Of a stretch of 64,000 nt of DNA, positions 56,789 to 64,000 are shown piece by piece (the stretch's first letter is position 1; every line of letters begins with the position of its first letter). The notes under the pieces are model-generated. The model did no database searches and was not told where the DNA came from. It saw only the letters and a list, made by a program, of their open reading frames with translations. The DNA lies in assembly GCA_009192285.1 (NCBI GenBank), contig WBVU01000021.1, positions 464,995 through 528,994 on the forward strand, written 5' to 3'. The position numbers and the translations under genes were made by a program. The DNA comes from Morchella semilibera (lineage: Eukaryota > Ascomycota > Pezizomycetes > Pezizales > Morchellaceae).

Positions 56789-58440
56789 ATGAACTCGACT
56801 GGCCATATCGTTTCAACATCGGATGGAGAGAGATACTGCCGCCGGGCAACGTGGGTCGACGTTATTCAGTTCTTTGCCCTCAACTATGGGCTTCATGCTT
56901 TCACAGTAGTGTCCCGACCAGGGGGTGGCGGTCTTTACGCATTTGTCGATGGCCTAGCAGCAATTATATTGCCATTCTCTGGCATGTTTCGTGCGGTTGA
57001 CAAGATATGCAGGTCTCTCATCTCGAGGAAAGATGCTCTGCAGGTGGCTAATTGGGCCAGAGCATTATGCATGCTTGTACCTGCATCTAGTAATTATGGG
57101 TGGGTTCCCAGGCTGTCTCCTTACATTTACCCGATGCACCAAAGCCCAACCGTGTAGATACATGGCAAGGCCCTTAGGACGTCGTTTATAGAGCTCCATC
57201 TAAAACCTGGACCCTATTGTCAGGGTTAATAAGATATTCATCATGATTTCAGCTAAGCTAATACACCATTCTAGAATGATATATTCACCTATGCTTACAA
57301 ATATCCATGGACAACATCCTATTAGGATTCCCTCGATCCTTGAATATATCAAATCACCCCTCACCTACTCACGCCTACCTAGTGATGAGGCAAGTGAAGC
57401 CTACAAGTTAGTTGAAGTCCCGGGTGGCTTTGTTGTAAGGCCGTTACCTACCTCATCAGATAGCGCCGGACAGCAGCCCCAACTAGCTGGGAATATTAGC
57501 TTTCTGAAGACATCGGCTGCGATTGTCCAGATAATCTATAGCTCATACGAGCTATATCATGCAAACAAACATCAACTCAATCGACTTGGCTACGCCGCAT
57601 ACTCTATCACTACAATTCCCTATATTTTGATGTCCTTTATCAATCTTTTAGCATCACTTTCCGAGCCTTCTTACCCCTGTCTATTCCTAGTTTACAGTTG
57701 TCCTGGCGGTGTTCCGTTTAGTGGTACTGGGCAAATATGCTCATGTGGAAGGAGGCGGGATGAGAAGAGAGACGAAAGTGAGCTAGCACGCTGTAGGTTC
57801 ACTTGGACATGATTGGTCATAGTGAGAGACTAACCTTGTGGATCCAAGGTAACCGTATGATCGGTGGGGCTGTGGGTTGCGCCTATGAGATGGAGGATTG
57901 GGTGTACACAAGCTCTCCTGAAGTTTTGAAGTTCCGAAAGGAGTTGGAAGAGCTGCCGGACACAGTTAGTAAATCTTTCCGCCCTGCCGTTGCCCTGGTG
58001 GTTCCTGCTAACCTAGAGAAGTCCATCGACAAGAGGTGGCCTGCTTTTTTGTTCTGGGGCCTTACTTCCAGCCTAATAGTCTTACCATACATCATTATTG
58101 CGATTCTCACGCGATACCACACTGGTGAGAGTACAACGTCTGAGCGAGCCTGGATAATGTGCTCTTTGGTATTCGGACAGGTCTTATGGATTTTTGTGGT
58201 ACTTTCTCCCTTTAATGGGATCGCTTGGTCAATTGGCAATAGCATACCTGCCTGGGCAGCCCAACGGGGGGCTTGGGGACAAAGATAAGGTATTGGCTTC
58301 AATCCCCTGTTAATTCTCTGCTTGGTCTCTTCCTCTTCACCATCATTACGTCTCCCCCGACCATCGGAATGTTGGTTACCGTTGCTCGGATGATCTTGCA
58401 AGACGAGGTCTGCGTAAAGGTATCAGCGCCGCTTAGCTGA
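56789..58440 (+). CDS. Multi-pass membrane protein of a fungal family of unknown function (multi-exon, possibly degenerate)
   Basis: The start codon at 56789 has a good context (ACCACCATGA). The first coding block (to about 57090) includes WVDVIQFFALNYGLHAFTVV and LAAIILPFSGMFRAVD, hydrophobic segments typical of this family, and ends near ALCMLVPAS with a candidate GTAATT donor. A second block (about 57255-57690, acceptor ATTTCAG) holds YKLVEVPGGFVV, FLKTSAAIVQIIYSSYELY, ITTIPYILMSFINLLASL and SEPSYPCLFLVYS. A third (about 57830-58255) holds GGAVGCAYE, RPAVALVVPANLE, FLFWGLTSSLIVLPYIIIAI and MCSLVFGQVLWIFVV. The last block (WLQSPVNSLLGLFLFTIITS, ending at the TGA 58438-58440) is in another frame with no clear intron near 58250. 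So either there is a frameshift or an unrecognised splice. Six or more membrane segments are likely. Exon edges are uncertain. Confidence 0.55.
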
Positions 58441-61400
58441 AAGGCATGAATCCCAATAAGGGTGTCGTTTGCTCGGTTGAGGGAGTATTTGCTGGGTGGG
58501 ACTATGGCGATTCGGTTAGAGTATTGGGTGAGGTATATGGAGGATTTTGAAGTATCAATTTGCTGTGGGTGAGGTGTTTTGTTCATTCCTCGATTTGCTC
58601 GGATTATGTTCCTTTTGTTCATTCAATTTCTATCTATCTCTACATTTGTTTTGGTGGGGGAGGGGAGGGGTTGGGGGCAATCCTCCGACAACTAGGTGGT
58701 AGGTCTGGAGATGGTAGATGCTAGGTGATTTCAGGTATTTAGTTAGTCTTCATATCTATGTTACTCTTCTCTCATACCTCGACCGCGTTAAGTAAACTTC
58801 CTATACAAAACGATCACAAAATGTAGATGCCAGCCACCTAGTAGACTTCTGCGTAGTATCCATCGAACGACAAGCTCTCTTCAATTACCCAGCGCTATAT
58901 ACCTATAGTAACCGATCAATACTTACAAACCAGTCAAGTCCAAAAATTAGATACATAAATATTCAGCTGAATAGTAATGGATACAAATCTATAAACTGAT
59001 CGTCCGTCCTAAGTTGGGGGAGTAATCCACTCAATGCTAGAAGCCGCAGCTGGTGATTGGAGAGGTGTGTAGGTAATCATTAAATACCCAACCCGTTCAA
59101 CACCACTAAAACTAGTTTGGTTGAGCTATCGGATTTATGGATTAATTGGCTGATGTATCTGGCTTCATCCTCCCGGATACGGCACTATCGACATCTACTT
59201 CCCCCAGAGCCTAAACCTCTTGGGATAAGATGCCCGAACTAACAACCCAGGGACATGAAACCTATACCAGGAACCTCACGCCTCTAGATCTCCTATTGCG
59301 ACCCCGGAACCACCGTCCTCTGTCTCCAACCCTCGGCAAATGTCTTCCTCTTGATGATGCAGGTATCCGGTGTCTGTGGTGCGGATTAATTCCCATTTGT
59401 AGAGTGGATAGGATATGTCTCTCTTAGGAGCAGCATTTTTTCAGTTTAACGGATCGCTTCGGGGGGTGATTTCCCCGACAAGAGGAGTTTGTGCAGTTGT
59501 TGACACAAGGTGCGGGGACTAGCATAATGGATTCTGAGTGTTTTTAGAGCTCAAATGGGTATCATGCAATCAACGGTGTTTGATCGATAATGAGATGGGC
59601 TGATGGGGCTGGATAACAATCGCTCCAGTGGTGCGAGAACGTGTCTATTTGTGGGATATCCAAGGACAAGGTTAGGAGAGGTTGGGGAAGGGTTGGTGTT
59701 TTTTTGTCGCTCACATTATCTCTCGTTGGGGAGACCTGAATTGAGCTTTCTGGTTTGAGGGCTTGTCTGCGAAAGATATACTGATACCGTGATTTGCCTA
59801 TTGTGTTTCACAGGATTATGGGAACGGTAGACTGACTAGGCACCTCCGCGCTATATCCTGCTTTGCAGTTGAAGTTTTGGCAGCTATTGACTTTGGAATT
59901 TAGGGGTTCTTCCGGAGCCTGGGCCGCCAGCCACCGACGAGTCAGCCAGGTGAAGCCTGAGAGGAGGTACCTAGCACTGACCTAGCCTAATAGCAGCCTT
60001 CCTTATTATCTATAACGGTGATTTGGGCTTCGATGATCCATATTCATTCTTTGCGCGCGGGGAGTCATGGGATGTCACTCGGTTTTGCTGCCCTTGGCAT
60101 ATAGCTTTTTTTTCATAGATTGGTTGATGGGGGCAGCCGGAATGTTATTAAGATCCTCCTCGTCTGGAAAAAATAAAATAAAATATAGCCAAGGACATAA
60201 GTAAACGCCAGACCACGCAATGGGTGAACCTGAGTTTGATTTAGGCCTCACCCAACCCAACCCACGTCATGAGCGTCCTTACCCGTGCCCAGCCCAGCTC
60301 GGCCTGTCACACCTGGGCTACCCACCATGGGTACACTGGTACAGAAAACCTCCCTGGCGATGGATAGAGAAAATCTTATATTTAGTGGGTTAGGGTTATG
60401 GAACATTTCTTTGGCAAAAATCGTGCATTTTATATGTGATCATGACTCACCACTCAGCCCGTGGGTTACCTACGTAGGTAAAGATTTTCTCACACTAACC
60501 CACCCATTATTTGAGGCTCACAAATAGCCCATCGCCTGTTCCGGGGCGGGAGTAGACCAATCTCTCTCTAGGCCCTCCATGTACTTCACACGGCGTTGTG
60601 CTCCCGGTATTGATCTAGAAACTTAAGCAGATAGATTCTCAGATGTCCCTTTCCAACCGATCTCCCTGGCCGGACTGCACCTCTTGTTCCTCTTCACGCT
60701 CCTCCGCCTCTTCGCCCTGGAGGCTTACCCGTGTACAGCGGGTAATAAGTCATCGGACGGAACGCCACCAGAATGCGTGTTTGCAGAAAAAGATTGTGGT
60801 TAGGTCATCCTATGACCTATTACCCACCGCTGTACAATCTACCATCTGTAGAAATATCTTTACACCAGTGTCATTGGCCTTTTCTTTTCTCAAGTCAATT
60901 GATTGGCACAGAGGTTCGCCACTACCTTTCCTGGTAAGATTTCATTTCCCATTTCTCCTTTACAGGCTATAACTACACCTTATATTTAACTCCCCTACAC
61001 TAGGCTTATCCGATACCATACTTACATCGCACTTCTGTTCTGCAACCCCAATGCCGCGTTTCCGGCCCTGATGTTCCTCGGGCTTTGCTGGCCCTTTATT
61101 TGGAATTCCACCATAGCCTACTGACCGTGGGGCAGTAATACTCTACTATTACGCTAGCTGCCTTTGCATTACTTTCTTAGGGTAAGTCGGAGATTTCATT
61201 ATTATCTCGGCATCTCACCCGGAGAGAAGCCATGCACTTGCAGAATCATGGTGAATCGCGTCCGTTAAATTTCATCCTGCTTTCGCGGAACCTGTTCCAG
61301 TGGTGTTTCATCTGACATCCGGGAACACATCCTACCACACTCCGAAGTAGTAGGGATGTCGCATGGGAAAATATGAGTGATTACTTCTAGGTAGGCGAGG

Positions 61401-64000
61401 GGTGGTTCCTATGATTCCGCTTGGCTGGGGAAAAGCTGTAGTCGATGAGCCGAGGTCCCTCACAACTAGAGACACAGCCATCTCCATGAGCGATACTATG
61501 GCGGTGTTACCAGGTCACCTAGCGCCGGACTAAACTCACTTAAAGTAGTGTATAGGCTGGTCAGCTTGCCGGGCGGGCTCACGCAATCGTGAGGCCTTTC
61601 GCTGCCGCTCGTCGCACGCTTCAGGTTTTTAAGCGGATCTCGGCCATGTGAGGGGGGAGGGTTGCAGCACCGCGGAGGCAAACAATGGCTCGTTTAGTGG
61701 CGCAGGAGTATCTGTAGCGAAGCCATGTGAGGAGATGGTCCTAGGTATTGTTTAGGAGAGGGATGACCCACGGTAATATGATATCATACCAGAGGGTAGT
61801 GCGGCGTACGGAGTGGCATTGGCCACCACATGGGGCCGAGCTGTGCACGGTGGACCTTCGGCGGATGCGGAGTTCGTCGCCACTACCCCCCCCCCCCGGG
61901 GGGTCTTCCCCGCGTATTTGCATCCCTTTACAAGAATGGTAGCTACTACAGCAGTGAGCGCGTGCGATGCACCCCGGACTCAAAAAGAACATGAGAGGCC
62001 GTGCTGGAGCTTGGTGAAAGTGGAGGAGTAGCTGATCTAGCCGGCGGTTGAGCGGTGCGCTATGCGCCGGTTTGCTCGTCGCGCAGGTGCAGGCGGTAGC
62101 GAGCTTTGTCGTGGCAGTCGTAGTGGTAGTGGCGGTTGTGATGGTAGGGATATTGGCGTAAGTGGTGTGAGTGGAGATGTGGTGTAGGGAGCGAGCCGGG
62201 ATTGTGGTGGAGGGGGGTGGAGATGCGGTTGGCGGGGCTAGATATGTTGCTGTGTCGTAGTGGGGGCCTGGTTTGTGCACGCAGCAATGGAGTCAGTAGT
62301 ATCGCCGTTGACGCATCCATAATATTTGCCCATACCCTGACTCTACCGTCCCATTCAGGGCCCAGCCGCTCCATTGAGCCACGTTTATCCCCCGTCTCAA
62401 TAAAATTTAACCTCCATCACTCCAGGAAGGAATTCGATGTGGCTTTACCAGCGGATATTAATTATCCCCCATATAAATATAACTCCGCTATTACAGGACC
62501 AGGGACCGGTAAAGGAAGCGATACTCCGAGGTGTAGCAGAAGTTAGTCGAGTGATGAAGTCCTGAAGTATATGCATATTCTCCCCGGCTGAGCTCTAGGT
62601 CTCCATCCCGAACTGCTCATGAACTGGTGCGCACCGATCACAGGTATACGTTTCCTGTCATGCGGGCTCTTGCAGTCGCGTTCGCTAGGATATTGTGTAT
62701 ATAAAACACCCAGAACAATAATCCCTCGGGTTGCTTCTTTTGCGCCAAAAGTCCGGTCCATGAAAGAAGCGAGTGATGCATCATGACTCACTTTAGTTAT
62801 TATTTATTTATTTATGCTTCATACACGCACGCAGCGCTTAGGCTATGGCTACTGGAGTAAATGTGGCTCACCTTAGTTACATATTTCAGCACGCAATCCA
62901 AAGGTTTTGACGAAAACTCACCTCCCCGTACCGCGGGTAGCATAAACCCCCCTCCCCTGCTAACAGTGTTCCAAACGCTCAGACTAGGTGAAAAGAAAAG
63001 CAAAGTAAGGTAAAAGCAAACCTAAAAAATTAAATGTATCTCTGCATGTCCCCGTCCCCCTTGTTGCCGTATACAGTGGGGCACCTTTGTGAAATCAGGG
63101 GGTATTGGAGGCAGTACGATAGAGGTAGGAGGTTAGGTATCCTTTCCATCAGTTTCGGGAGTATACGTGGCGCACCAAATCTACGCGCCACTCTGGAATC
63201 CATTATCGGCCCTGTGCACATGTCACAGTACTTCTGCACCACCCGCTGGGGAATGGGACTCGCAGTGTTTCCAACAGCTGTAACCGGATGGTACTTTCAG
63301 CCAAACTAAATTAAACGGAATAAAAATATTTCGCAACTGAACCGACCGAAAAAGAACCAGCTTATGCTGCAGAACCATTCTAAGGTTTTGGCACTGGTCT
63401 AACAGGAACTGTACACCAAATGACGTGGCCAGGGTTAGGGTCTCCTCTAATGAGTAGTTCTAGCTGCACACAAAACCGGCTTTGTCTTAGCCCAAGACTG
63501 AACTGAACCAAATAGAGAGAAGACAAAACTGAACTGAACTATTTCGTTAAACGGTTCTAGTAAACCTGTTTGAACTGGTTAATTCGAGAATCGTTGGGAG
63601 CACTGGACCGTGGAGTGCTAAGGGTTAGGTAAAGTAGTGTATGGACCGGGGCCCCTAATACCTGATCAAATTATCAGACGTGATTTATTTCGAAGGGTGG
63701 AGGTTGGTCCACCACTTAGGTACTGACCAGTAATACAGGACATGTGTTGATATTTTCCTCTTGCAGGGGCCCACATTTCCAGCATTCAATTGACCACGGT
63801 GTGCCATAATTGCTTATTGGAAAGTGAGTTACCGTGGCTGTTGGGTGTGGGAAGGTAAGAAAAACAGGCCGATATCCCGGAATCATTGATCCGGTTCTTT
63901 TAGCCCAGTACATGGATTTTGTGAGTGCCACGATGGATGCAGCCGCCCTACCTGGATGTTAGGATTGGGAAATGGGTGACAAAATGGTGTAACCGTCCGA
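58441..64000. other. Intergenic right end without supported genes
   Basis: Short open frames only. Notable items are the foldback element at 60732-60836, triplet-rich DNA at 62095-62220 (GTGGTAGTGG type), a run of ten C at about 61889, CTGAACTGAAC-type short repeats at 63335-63540 and a GGGTTAGGGT motif at 63432. Confidence 0.45.
60732..60836. mobile_element. 105-bp foldback (MITE-like) element
   Basis: Both ends read TGTACAGCGG..GTAATARGTCAT.GGA towards the centre: 60732-60758 on the plus strand and 60807-60836 as its inverse. The arms of nearly 30 bp match at about 25 positions. It has no coding capacity. A TA- or TGTACA-type target duplication could not be separated from the palindromic end. 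Confidence 0.55.

Noticed and set aside
61741-62280. 179-codon Thr/Ala/Pro-rich frame
   Set aside because: Driven by triplet-rich simple sequence at 62095-62220; nothing else supports a gene.

Overview
The window looks like nuclear DNA of a filamentous ascomycete rich in transposons, probably a member of the Pezizomycetes (truffle or cup-fungus type). Introns are short (47-83 bp) with GT donors, CTAAC- or CTGAC-like branch sites and AG acceptors. Copies of Ty3/Gypsy, Fot1/Pogo and Plavaka-like CMC elements sit inside one another. The placement is an inference from gene style, not from a recognised single-copy gene.

Layout. 0.5-4.8 kb: two coiled-coil genes on the minus strand, the second in a segmental duplication. 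5.7-16.5 kb: a transposon nest with a degenerate JmjN/JmjC (KDM4-like) demethylase gene, a Gypsy fossil, and a Fot1/Pogo transposon split by three solo LTRs. 16.7-26.1 kb: one CMC transposon of 9,394 bp that looks whole. It has matching 12-bp ends, a 3-bp ATG target duplication, arrays of a TGGTTTRAATTAAACCA palindrome at both ends, a two-exon transposase of about 1,199 aa, a six-exon AT-hook gene and a third gene of unknown function.

27.2-33.7 kb: three coiled-coil genes in tandem on the minus strand. The first is a paralogue of the 3.8 kb gene. All complete members of this set end in Ala-Arg-Asp-stop, and their coiled coils are built from in-frame DNA repeats of 63, 66 or 75 bp. 38.9-46.8 kb: a tandem array of units of about 0.75-0.8 kb. 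Each carries a 93-nt tRNA-like sequence with Pol III box A, box B and a T-run. Four short non-autonomous transposons with TA target duplications have enlarged the array. 56.8-58.4 kb: a multi-exon, multi-pass membrane protein gene of a fungal family, possibly decayed. The stretches 33.7-38.9, 46.8-56.7 and 58.4-64 kb hold little that can be supported.

The most novel items are the ARD-tailed coiled-coil family, the tRNA-like tandem array with its independent insertions 4 bp apart, and the CMC element with two uncharacterised accessory genes. No database search was possible. All family names rest on motif recognition.
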